DNA of 64,000 nt from Klebsiella sp. RHBSTW-00484 (GTDB lineage: Bacteria; Pseudomonadota; Gammaproteobacteria; Enterobacterales; Enterobacteriaceae): contig NZ_CP055481.1 in NCBI RefSeq assembly GCF_013705725.1, forward strand, positions 1,550,001 through 1,614,000. Direction: 5' to 3'. This document shows, one piece after another, positions 8,966 through 16,679 of the stretch; position 1 is the first letter of the stretch, and each line of letters opens with the position of its first letter. Made by a program: the position numbers and the translations under genes. The notes below the pieces were generated by a model. The model ran no database searches. It was not told the DNA's origin and saw nothing but the letters and a program-made list of their open reading frames with translations.

Positions 8966-9693
8966 TATCTTTTATAAGAAGTATCAAGACGATCGAGGCG
9001 ACGTAACCAGGCTTGCCACACCAGCTGACGTTCATGTTCAACCCCCATCAGCTGCTCACAGGCGTGCTGGCTTAAATGCTCAGGGATCGTATGAATGGGG
9101 CTGAGCGGCGCCAGCTGTGCAGTGGCCATCTGGATCTCGCAGGCGCGGTTGAGGTAGTACATGATGTAAAACGCATCAGCGACGGTCCGACCGACCGACA
9201 AAAGGCCGTGGCTTTGCAGGATCATGGCGATGTTAGCGCCGAGCGACTGCTGGATCCGTACGCGTTCATCGAGATCGAACGCCACGCCTTCATAAGGGTG
9301 GTAGCCGACGCGCCGATAAAACTCGGTGCTGATCTGGTTAATCTGCAGCAGCCCATCCTCGCAGGCGGCGACCGCCATTCCAGGCAGAGTGTGGGTGTGG
9401 ATCACGCAGTGAGCGTCTTCGCGCGCCATATGCACCGCGCTGTGAATGGTAAAGCCTGCCGAGTTTGCCGGGGCGCTGCCCTCAACAACTTTGCCCTGCA
9501 TGTCGACCACGATTAAGTTGCTGGCGGTCACTTCATCAAACATCATGCCAAACGGGTTAATTAAAAAACGCGGTTCGCCGTCGCCGGGCAGGCGCACGGA
9601 GAAGTGGGTATACAGCGTGTCTTCCCAGCCGAATAGCGCCGCCAGACGATAGGCGGCGGCCAGCTGCTGGCGTAGCTCCAGTTCAGTTGCCAT
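8965..9693 (-). CDS. Class II aldolase/adducin-family protein
   Basis: A 242-residue protein of the zinc-dependent class II aldolase (fuculose-phosphate aldolase/adducin) family. Zinc ligands are visible in CVIHTHTLPGMAV and in ILQSHGLLSVG, and a PFG segment near residue 45 binds the substrate end. It probably cleaves or decarboxylates a hydroxylated carbon skeleton; many members of this subfamily act on non-phosphorylated substrates. The start abuts the stop of the fused ABC gene with no gap, so it belongs to the same operon. The substrate is unknown; a beta-hydroxy product of the dioxygenase encoded upstream would be a sensible candidate. Confidence 0.85.
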   Translation of the reverse strand: MATELELRQQLAAAYRLAALFGWEDTLYTHFSVRLPGDGEPRFLINPFGMMFDEVTASNLIVVDMQGKVVEGSAPANSAGFTIHSAVHMAREDAHCVIHTHTLPGMAVAACEDGLLQINQISTEFYRRVGYHPYEGVAFDLDERVRIQQSLGANIAMILQSHGLLSVGRTVADAFYIMYYLNRACEIQMATAQLAPLSPIHTIPEHLSQHACEQLMGVEHERQLVWQAWLRRLDRLDTSYKR

Positions 9694-11214
9694 TTATTGC
9701 ACTCCCATAAATTCACGAATACGAGTCAGGGACGGATCGGCGACATCGTTGCGAATGCGCTGCGGCGGCATATCGCTCTGCACCACGCCGTTTTCCATCA
9801 TCACTACCCGGTCAGAAATCGATAAGGCAAAGTCCATCTCGTGGGTCACGATAATCATCGTCATCCCTTCACGGGCGAGGGACTGAATGACTTTCAGCAC
9901 TTCGCCAACCAGTTCAGGATCCAATGCAGATGTGGGTTCATCAAACAACATGATGTCCGGTTTAAGCGCCAGAGCGCGGGCAATGGCGACGCGCTGCTGC
10001 TGGCCGCCGGAGAGCTGGTACGGGTATTTTTCGGCGTGAGCCAGCAGACCGACGCGATCCAGCAGCCACAGCGCCTGCTCCCGGGCGACGGGACGGTCGA
10101 GCAATTTGTGGTAGAGCGGGGCGAGCATCACGTTATCCAGCACCGTACGATGGGGAAACAGGTTGAAGCCCTGGAACACCATACCGATGCGGCGCACGCC
10201 CGCGCGCATTTGCTGTTTATCAACTATGGACGCGCCTTTCAGATAGTCCTCGCCGTAAAGAATGATTTCTCCGGCATCGATGCTTTCAAGGGCGTTAATG
10301 GTGCGAATGAGTGTGGTTTTACCGGATCCGGATGGGCCGATGATGCTGATCACCTCGCCGTTTTCGACCTTCAGGTCGATGCCTTTCAGCACGTGATGCT
10401 GGCCCCAGGATTTTTCGATGGCGCGTAAATCCAGTGCCGGTGGGTTACCGCTGGTAGGCTGCGTTTTTTGCGCCTGCACTGGCGGTTTCAGATTCTGGCG
10501 CAGGGTTTCGCATTCGTTGTCATTGAGCGTTTGCGGGCGCTTGCGCTGAATATCGAGCAGGTTTTCCAGCGCCCGGAACAGCCAGGTAAAGACCGTCACT
10601 ACCATCACGTAATAGACGGCGACCGCCAGCAGCGTCTCCATGACGAGGAAGTTCTGCGCGTACAGGCGCTGGCCAGTTAACAGCAGCTCCGGCAGTGAAA
10701 TCACCGACAGAATCGAGCTGAGTTTAATAATGGTGATATATTCGTTAATCAGCGTGGGCAGCGAAATACGAAACGCCTGCGGGATGATAATTAAGCGCTG
10801 AATACCAATAAAGCTAAAGCTTAATGCGTGCCCGGCTTCGCTTTGCCCTTTGGCGACGGAAAGCAGGCCGCCGCGATGGATCTCCGCCATATAGGCCGCT
10901 TCGGTTACCGTCATCGACACCAGCCCGGCAATAAACGGAATGCCGAGTAGCGGTTGGGTGATGGGAAATAGCTGCGGTAGGTTATAGACAAAGACCAGTA
11001 ATACCATCAACGGCACGCTGCGGAAAAACCAAATATAGAGTTCGACGGGAACCTTTAGCCAGCGCGGGCCAGAGAGCTTGGCGCAGGCTAAAAGAAAACC
11101 CAATATCAGGCCAATAAACCAGGACAACGAGCTGACGACAACAACGGTTACGCACGCTTGCCAGAATGCCCCAACGCTAAATAATGAGAAAAAGTATCCC
11201 CAATCGAACTCCAT
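9694..11214 (-). CDS. Fused amino-acid ABC transporter permease–ATPase
   Basis: A single 506-residue protein with two parts normally encoded separately. Residues 1–225 are a polar-amino-acid-type permease with several membrane spans and the EAA loop ([20 protein letters not shown]). After a linker of about 40 residues, residues 265–506 are the ATPase with Walker [10 protein letters not shown], signature [15 protein letters not shown], Walker [13 protein letters not shown] and the switch histidine in IIVTHEMDF. One polypeptide therefore supplies both transmembrane and energising functions and would act as a homodimer. It lies between the aldolase gene and the binding protein at 11239, and probably also serves the orphan binding protein at 3611. 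Confidence 0.92.
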   Translation of the reverse strand: MEFDWGYFFSLFSVGAFWQACVTVVVVSSLSWFIGLILGFLLACAKLSGPRWLKVPVELYIWFFRSVPLMVLLVFVYNLPQLFPITQPLLGIPFIAGLVSMTVTEAAYMAEIHRGGLLSVAKGQSEAGHALSFSFIGIQRLIIIPQAFRISLPTLINEYITIIKLSSILSVISLPELLLTGQRLYAQNFLVMETLLAVAVYYVMVVTVFTWLFRALENLLDIQRKRPQTLNDNECETLRQNLKPPVQAQKTQPTSGNPPALDLRAIEKSWGQHHVLKGIDLKVENGEVISIIGPSGSGKTTLIRTINALESIDAGEIILYGEDYLKGASIVDKQQMRAGVRRIGMVFQGFNLFPHRTVLDNVMLAPLYHKLLDRPVAREQALWLLDRVGLLAHAEKYPYQLSGGQQQRVAIARALALKPDIMLFDEPTSALDPELVGEVLKVIQSLAREGMTMIIVTHEMDFALSISDRVVMMENGVVQSDMPPQRIRNDVADPSLTRIREFMGVQ

Positions 11215-11238
11215 ACCGACTCCTGTTTCTTTATTGTA

Positions 11239-12045
11239 TTAATCAATGCGTTCTAAATTGTATTTCTTGATGATGGCGTCATATTTGCCGTTAGCTTTTA
11301 AGGTGGCTAACGTCGATTTAATGGCCTCTGCCAGTTCGGTGTTGCCTTTGGCGATATAAATTCCCAGCGGTAATGGGTATATCAGGCGGCTTGAGCTGAT
11401 TGCCAGGCGACCGCGACTTTTGTCGACAATGATTTGCGCCGCCGGGGCGATTTCTAACTGGGCGTTGATATTTTTCGACATCAGCGCCTGTGAGGCTTCT
11501 GGCGCCGTCGGGAATTCCTGAATGCTAATCGCCGGTTTGCCGTTTTTCAGACAATACTCGTCGGAGTGGGTTTTCAAACTGGAAACCCAGGCCGTACCTG
11601 CTTGTAACCCCACCTTCACGCCGCATAGCTCATCTTCTGTTTTTGGCTGAATGGCGCTGTTTTTCAGCGCAATAATTGACGCGCCGGATAATGCGTAAGG
11701 GATGGCATCCGCCTGTTTCTGCCGCTCAGGGGTCACGTACATGCCGGAAATCACCGCATCGTATTTTTTACCAATACCTAGAATCAGGCTGGTGAACTTC
11801 GTGTCGATAAGCTGCGGTTTGGCTTTCAGTTGTTCGGCGATCAGCGCCGCAAATTCCGGGTCGATCCCCACGATATTGTTATTACTGTCGTAAGACTCAA
11901 AAGGTGGATAGGTCACCTCCATCCCGACTTTGAATACGCCATCGGTCAGCATCTCAGCGGCTTGGGTTAGCGGTGAAAAACAAGCGGTGACGGCGATGGA
12001 TAAAGCCACACGGCGCGAGATTTTTTTTAGCGTTTTTTTCATCAT
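11239..12045 (-). CDS. Polar amino-acid-type ABC substrate-binding protein (set B)
   Basis: A 268-residue family 3 solute-binding protein with a signal peptide (residues 1–29, ending FSPLTQAAE) and the ligand-pocket segments FKVGMEVTYPPFES and DAVISGMYVTPERQ. A GAGGATAA ribosome site precedes two adjacent ATG codons. It is 24 bases upstream of the fused permease–ATPase, making a complete importer. It resembles the binding protein at 3611 throughout, so the two probably deliver related ligands to the same membrane complex. Guanidino acids or basic amino acids are the likely cargo, judging from the ureohydrolase in the operon. Confidence 0.9.
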   Translation of the reverse strand: MMKKTLKKISRRVALSIAVTACFSPLTQAAEMLTDGVFKVGMEVTYPPFESYDSNNNIVGIDPEFAALIAEQLKAKPQLIDTKFTSLILGIGKKYDAVISGMYVTPERQKQADAIPYALSGASIIALKNSAIQPKTEDELCGVKVGLQAGTAWVSSLKTHSDEYCLKNGKPAISIQEFPTAPEASQALMSKNINAQLEIAPAAQIIVDKSRGRLAISSSRLIYPLPLGIYIAKGNTELAEAIKSTLATLKANGKYDAIIKKYNLERID

Positions 12046-12051
12046 TTATCC

Positions 12052-13128
12052 TCACGGGTTATTAACGGATTTTTGCTGTGCTTGTTTTTTCAGATGACCA
12101 AAGGTGTTGGTGCCGCGTGCGCGTTCGGGGAGCTGAAGCTCGCCGCGGGTGACTTTTTCGCGCAGGTAGCGATAGGTCTGCAACGCCTGGCTCCACATAT
12201 GCTCGCCAATGCTCAGTTCCTGATATTCGCTGCCTTCTCCTGCTTCCAGGAAGCTGGGTAACGGGCGAATCAGCGTGTGATAATCGCAGGCGAAAAACAG
12301 CGGGAACGAGTAGCGCTCCTGCGGCACCTTACGCACACGATGTGCTGTTGCAACAAATGTGCCAGCGCTCAGCACTTCCAGCATGTCGCCGATATTAATC
12401 ACGAAAGCCTCTTCCCCGGTCGCGTTCTTCAGCGGTGGAGCGTCGATCCAGTCGCTATCTTCATTCAACACTTCGAGGCCCGGCTGGTCGGCGAGCAGTA
12501 GGGTGAAGCACTCATAGTCGGTATGTGCACCAATACCGGGAACATCTTCGGCGCTGGCGTCAAAGGGGTAGTGGATCAGGCGCAGCTTCGAGGGCGGGCA
12601 GGTGACCATCGACTGGAAATAGCCTTCCGGCAAACCAAGGGCGAGGGCAAAGGCGTCAAACAGACGGTGGCTGAGGGCGAAAACCGCTTCATAGTAGGCC
12701 AGCACCCGGGATTTAAATTCTGGTACCTCCGGCCACTCGTTGGCACCAATCAGCGGCGTTTTGGCAATGACGAAGGGATGGTCGTCAGCGGCCTGGAAGC
12801 CGATATCAAACGCCTCTTTATGATCCGGCTTGCCGGAACCGTAAATCTCCTCGCCTTCAGGAACATAGCCCTTATGACTTTTGGACTGGCCGATGTAGTA
12901 GGCCATTTTGCGCTCCATCGGCAAGGCGAAAAGCTGTTTTGCCGCGGAGCGGACTCCGGCGATCAGTTCTGGCGCAATGCCGTGGCCGGTAATGTAGAAA
13001 AAACCGACTTCACGGGCGGCCTGACCAATGATGTTAGCCACCGCCTGGCGCTTAGCGAGATCGTCGCAGGTCAGGTCGCTGATATCGATAGTCGGTAATT
13101 CAGTGAAAGAACTTTTTGCGGCGGTCAT
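12052..13128 (-). CDS. Isopenicillin-N-synthase-like Fe(II)/2-oxoglutarate dioxygenase
   Basis: A 358-residue non-haem iron oxygenase. The iron triad is visible: H202 and D204 in GAHTDYE, and H263 in VATAHRV. R272-x-S274 (ERYSF) is the 2-oxoglutarate carboxylate site. The N-terminal DIOX_N region (LPTIDISDL…GFFYITGHG) is typical of the plant-type 2-ODD/IPNS family. It would hydroxylate an unactivated carbon, probably of an amino or guanidino acid imported by the adjacent transporter. It lies between the TIM-barrel gene and the binding protein with gaps of 12 and 6 bases. A ureohydrolase, importer and 2-ODD in one operon is an unusual set. Confidence 0.9.
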   Translation of the reverse strand: MTAAKSSFTELPTIDISDLTCDDLAKRQAVANIIGQAAREVGFFYITGHGIAPELIAGVRSAAKQLFALPMERKMAYYIGQSKSHKGYVPEGEEIYGSGKPDHKEAFDIGFQAADDHPFVIAKTPLIGANEWPEVPEFKSRVLAYYEAVFALSHRLFDAFALALGLPEGYFQSMVTCPPSKLRLIHYPFDASAEDVPGIGAHTDYECFTLLLADQPGLEVLNEDSDWIDAPPLKNATGEEAFVINIGDMLEVLSAGTFVATAHRVRKVPQERYSFPLFFACDYHTLIRPLPSFLEAGEGSEYQELSIGEHMWSQALQTYRYLREKVTRGELQLPERARGTNTFGHLKKQAQQKSVNNP

Positions 13129-13140
13129 TTCTACCGTTCC

Positions 13141-13989
13141 TTATTGAGTGAGCGAAGTGAATTCAACAAAATGCTGCTGTTCATGTCGTGCCATCCACGC
13201 GTTCAGCGACCACAAGTCAGCTACCGGAACGTTGGTAAACGGCAGATGATGCAGGTAGCCATCGGGGCCAAATTCCGGCGTCAGTGTGGTTTGCTGGTAG
13301 CCGCGCTGGCGTTGTGATTGCCAGATCTGCTGCCAGACATTTTGTTGAAATTGCAGGGCCGACTGATATTCAGGAGCTGCCGGATGCGGCACCTGCGGGC
13401 CCTGGTCATATCCGGCGCGGGCCTGAATATGGTGGACCCGGTCGATGAACGTGCTGAAGTCATCGCAGGGGTCATCCAGCAGGCGCTCGCTCACCACAAT
13501 CCAGTGGCTGATATCGGCGGTAAAGCGCAGTTGCGGTAGCTGCTGGATAATCTCCAGCGTTAGCCACGGGCTATATAGCGACGTGGCGCGATGGGTTTCG
13601 AAGCTGCATGTCAGTTCATAATCGGCAGCCAGTTCGTGAACTTTGCCGAGAAATTCCACCTGCTGCGCCAATGGCCAGCGGTCGTTACCGGCCAGCAGGT
13701 TGACGAAGCGCGGATTAAGCGCTTTTGCTGCTGTAAAGCGTTCTTTTAACCGTTCCAGATGCTGGGTTGGCGTTTCGGCCTGGGCCGGAATGACGCCGCC
13801 GCCGCTAAACACGATGGCGATATACTGCAGCGCTGACTCTTCGATGCGCCGGGCCAGCGTCTGCTGATCTTCTACTGTGAGCGGCACCCGCGCTTCAATG
13901 CCGCAGCAGCCGACGCTTTTGAGTTCGCTAACAGTTTGCTGCCACGGGGAGGTGACGCCCCATAGCGTGCGAAAGACGTTGAGCTGCAT
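13141..13989 (-). CDS. TIM-barrel sugar phosphate isomerase/epimerase-like protein
   Basis: A 282-residue protein of the AP-endonuclease-2/xylose-isomerase-like TIM-barrel superfamily. Metal-binding acidic and histidine residues are spread as expected: CGIEARV near the start, CSFETHRAT in the middle, FTADISHWIVV and VHHIQARAGYDQGPQVPHP, and TLTPEFGPDGY near the end. Such enzymes isomerise, epimerise or dehydrate hydroxy/keto compounds. It is 10 bases after the ureohydrolase gene and 12 before the dioxygenase. The reaction cannot be assigned from sequence, but the context suggests a step on the hydroxylated carbon chain. Confidence 0.82.
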   Translation of the reverse strand: MQLNVFRTLWGVTSPWQQTVSELKSVGCCGIEARVPLTVEDQQTLARRIEESALQYIAIVFSGGGVIPAQAETPTQHLERLKERFTAAKALNPRFVNLLAGNDRWPLAQQVEFLGKVHELAADYELTCSFETHRATSLYSPWLTLEIIQQLPQLRFTADISHWIVVSERLLDDPCDDFSTFIDRVHHIQARAGYDQGPQVPHPAAPEYQSALQFQQNVWQQIWQSQRQRGYQQTTLTPEFGPDGYLHHLPFTNVPVADLWSLNAWMARHEQQHFVEFTSLTQ

Positions 13990-13999
13990 GGTTTATCCT

Positions 14000-14950
14000 C
14001 TATTCGTATTTCACGCCGGGGAGAACGCAGAGCATCTCGTACAGCAGGTTGGCAGCCAGCTGCGAGGTGTTACCGCTGACGTCATAAGGTGGGGAAACCT
14101 CGACCAGGTCGCAGCCAATCAGGTTCAGGCCGCGGCAGCCGCGGACAATCTCCAGCGCCTGAATTGACGTCAGACCGCCAACTTCCGGGGTGCCGGTTCC
14201 TGGCGCCCAGATCGGGTCAAGACTATCGATATCAAAACTGAGATAGACCGGGCCATCGCCCATTTGCTGACGGACTTCGGCCATCAGCGGAGTCAGGGAT
14301 TTGTGCCAGCACTTCTCCGCCTGGACCAGACGAAAGCCCTGATCGACGCCCCATTGGAAGTCACCGGCGGCGTAGCCCTGAGCGCGCTGGCCAATCTGTA
14401 CTACGCGCTTGAGGTCCAGCAGTCCCTCTTCGACGGCGCGACGAAAGGTGGTGCCATGGGCGATTTTCTCGCCGAACATTTCATCGTTGGTATCGGTATG
14501 GGCATCGACATGAATCAGCCCCACCGGGCCATGCTTTTTGGTCAGGGCGCGCAGAATTGGCAGCGTAATGGTGTGGTCGCCCCCCAGGGTCAGGGGAATC
14601 AGCGGGAAACTATTTAAACCGGTGTAGTAATCTTCGATGATCTGCACTGATTTAAGCAGGCTATAGGTGTTAATCGGTACGTCGCCGATATCCGCGACCG
14701 ACAGCGACTCAAACGGTGCCGCGCCGGTTGCCATGTTATAGGGACGAATCATGACCGACTCGGTACGAATATAGCGCGGCCCGTAGCGTGTCCCGGAACG
14801 TTGGGAAGTCCCGATATCCAGTGGGATGCCGACAAATGCCGCATCAAGTACCTGTAAATCTTCGATAAATGGCAGGCGCATCATCGTTGCGCGGCCGCCA
14901 AAGCGCGGCATTTCGTTGCCACCTTGTGGTTGATGAAAGACGTTATCCAT
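14000..14950 (-). CDS. Agmatinase-family ureohydrolase (set B), guanidinobutyrase/guanidinopropionase-like
   Basis: A 316-residue Mn-dependent ureohydrolase with complete metal motifs: GGDHTIT, HVDAHTDTND and SFDIDSLDPIWAPGTGTPE. The C-terminal GLNLIGCDLVEVSPPYD segment is the form I recall from Pseudomonas guanidinobutyrase and guanidinopropionase, so a guanidino acid is the favoured substrate. It is the first gene of an eight-gene minus-strand operon and is divergent from LysR B. It is related to, but clearly diverged from, the ureohydrolase at 2627. Agmatine remains an alternative. Confidence 0.88.
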   Translation of the reverse strand: MDNVFHQPQGGNEMPRFGGRATMMRLPFIEDLQVLDAAFVGIPLDIGTSQRSGTRYGPRYIRTESVMIRPYNMATGAAPFESLSVADIGDVPINTYSLLKSVQIIEDYYTGLNSFPLIPLTLGGDHTITLPILRALTKKHGPVGLIHVDAHTDTNDEMFGEKIAHGTTFRRAVEEGLLDLKRVVQIGQRAQGYAAGDFQWGVDQGFRLVQAEKCWHKSLTPLMAEVRQQMGDGPVYLSFDIDSLDPIWAPGTGTPEVGGLTSIQALEIVRGCRGLNLIGCDLVEVSPPYDVSGNTSQLAANLLYEMLCVLPGVKYE

Positions 14951-15065
14951 TTCAGCTCCTGAATCTGACAGACAAAACTCAACAGGAGGGATAGTGCGAA
15001 AGATGTGCTGGACTTTAAATCGTCTGCCGCAAATACTTAGTTCATTTATTCGTGAACTAAATACA

Positions 15066-15977
15066 ATGCCTAACGATGCTACGCTTAATATTCGTCAGCT
15101 ACAGGTTTTTGAGGCGGTGGCCCGTCTTGAGAGCTATAACCGCGCCCAGCAGGAGTTGGGGATTTCTGTTTCCGCGATCAGCAATGCGATGTCGCAGCTG
15201 GAGGGGCAACTTGGTTTTAGCCTGTGCCAGCGCGGGCGCGGTGGCTTTGCTCTGACCGAGAAAGGGCAGCATTTTTTACAGCAAGCGATCCGTGTTCTGA
15301 GCGAACTGAACGAGCTGGAGCGCCAGTCGGCGCTGCTGAAGGGTGAGCACAGCGGGACGATTTGTATCTCAACCCTCGACTCCATCGAAACCGAAACCGC
15401 ACTATCGCTGCCGGTGGTGCTGCGCAGCTTTAGCGATAAGTTTCCTCATGTGCATATCAAACTGATTATCCGTACCCCGGCGGAACAGCTTAATGGCGTA
15501 CTGAATAACCATATCGATCTCGCCATCGGTAGCTATAACTCGCGGGTGCATAACATCATCAGCGAACCGCTCTATCGCGAGCAGCACTGGCTTTACTGTA
15601 GCGACCTGCATCCGATGTTCTTTAGTCGCCAGCTCGATAAAAATCTGATCAGCCAGTGTCCGCTGGTGACGCGTAGTTACTGGAACACCAGCGACCTGCG
15701 GCGGCGCGGATTCAGCAAGGGGAGCGCCACCGTTGAGACCGTTGATGCGCAGCTGCTGCTGATTTTGTCCGGAAAATATATCGGCTATCTTCCTGAGCAC
15801 TACGCCTGGCCATGGATTAAAGAGAACCGTCTGCGGGTGCTGTTGCCCAATGAGTTTGGCTTTCAATCACCTTTCTCGGCGATATGCAAACGTGGGCGCA
15901 GCAATGAACCCTGGTTGAAGGAGTTCCGTAATCTTCTGAAGAAGAATACGGTGGCGAGACCGAAGTGGAGTGAGTAA
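15066..15977 (+). CDS. LysR-family transcriptional regulator (set B)
   Basis: A LysR protein of 303 residues from the ATG at 15066 (MPNDATLNIRQLQVFEAV), where the family's N-terminal helix begins; an open frame extends upstream to 14994 but does not look like LysR sequence. HTH at about residues 10–65, effector domain after residue 95. It is divergent from the operon starting at 14950, which it most likely controls. It is paralogous to the LysR at 1588 across its whole length, including the VTRSYW and LILSGKYIGYLPEHYA segments. Confidence 0.88.
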   Translation: MPNDATLNIRQLQVFEAVARLESYNRAQQELGISVSAISNAMSQLEGQLGFSLCQRGRGGFALTEKGQHFLQQAIRVLSELNELERQSALLKGEHSGTICISTLDSIETETALSLPVVLRSFSDKFPHVHIKLIIRTPAEQLNGVLNNHIDLAIGSYNSRVHNIISEPLYREQHWLYCSDLHPMFFSRQLDKNLISQCPLVTRSYWNTSDLRRRGFSKGSATVETVDAQLLLILSGKYIGYLPEHYAWPWIKENRLRVLLPNEFGFQSPFSAICKRGRSNEPWLKEFRNLLKKNTVARPKWSE

Positions 15978-16268
15978 CGTATGGGGCTCTTTAGAAAGAG
16001 CCTGGTCTGATTTGTTTTGTGAAATTGCCGATTTATGTCAGGAATAAAAAAGATAATCCGCTATTTCGTCTTTACCTTTAAGACAGTTATTGGATGTAAA
16101 TATCGCATTGTACCAGGATTATTCCCATCTCTTTTGTGGTTAAAAAACAATCAAATTGTGTGTTTTATCCGAATTGGTATTAAATTCGACTAATAGCATT
16201 GTCTATTGAAATTTTTTCTGCTGGAATCGATTGATATATTTTTTTTGAATTATTTTATCTAACGGATT
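15978..16268. other. AT-rich intergenic region
   Basis: This 291-base stretch separates LysR B from the lipoprotein gene. It is rich in A and T and must hold the promoter of the 16269–18352 pair. I see no RNA gene or convincing terminator hairpin in it. Confidence 0.5.
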
Positions 16269-16679
16269 ATGAAAATGATAAGAAATAGCTTATTGATGTT
16301 GATCTGCATTTCGGTTGGCCTGTTACAGGGGTGTGCTAATATAAAAAAAACAGATAGTGCATTAATAAAAAAGGAAGTTAGTCAAAACGAACAACCAGCC
16401 CAGGTTCCTGCTTTACAGCAGTGTATCCAGGATGCGGATGCTCTGGTTAAGCTAGATAGTAAGTTTCAGAAGGACTCAAGCGAGCTGTATGGTTTGATCA
16501 GCGATGCTAAGTTTTATGCTTCTGTTTCAGGCCAAACGTCGGCCAGTGTAAAATCAACAATTACTCCGCTTTTTGAATATAAGATAAACGATAAGTGTAA
16601 TAGTATTTCTCAGAAATTAATTAAAGAGTTTGAAGCCCGGGCAAGAAAAGCTGAACTTAGCAATGGGTTGGCCAGATGA
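16269..16679 (+). CDS. Small lipoprotein, partner of the coiled-coil protein
   Basis: A 136-residue protein with a lipoprotein signal: basic start MKMIRN, hydrophobic stretch, then lipobox LLQGC with Cys22 as the lipidation site. The mature part is charged, mostly helical, and contains two further cysteines (in QQCIQDA and DKCNS) that could form a disulfide in the periplasm. No known family is recognised. Its stop overlaps the start of the next gene (ATGA), so the two proteins are made together and probably work together at the cell envelope. Confidence 0.75.
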   Translation: MKMIRNSLLMLICISVGLLQGCANIKKTDSALIKKEVSQNEQPAQVPALQQCIQDADALVKLDSKFQKDSSELYGLISDAKFYASVSGQTSASVKSTITPLFEYKINDKCNSISQKLIKEFEARARKAELSNGLAR

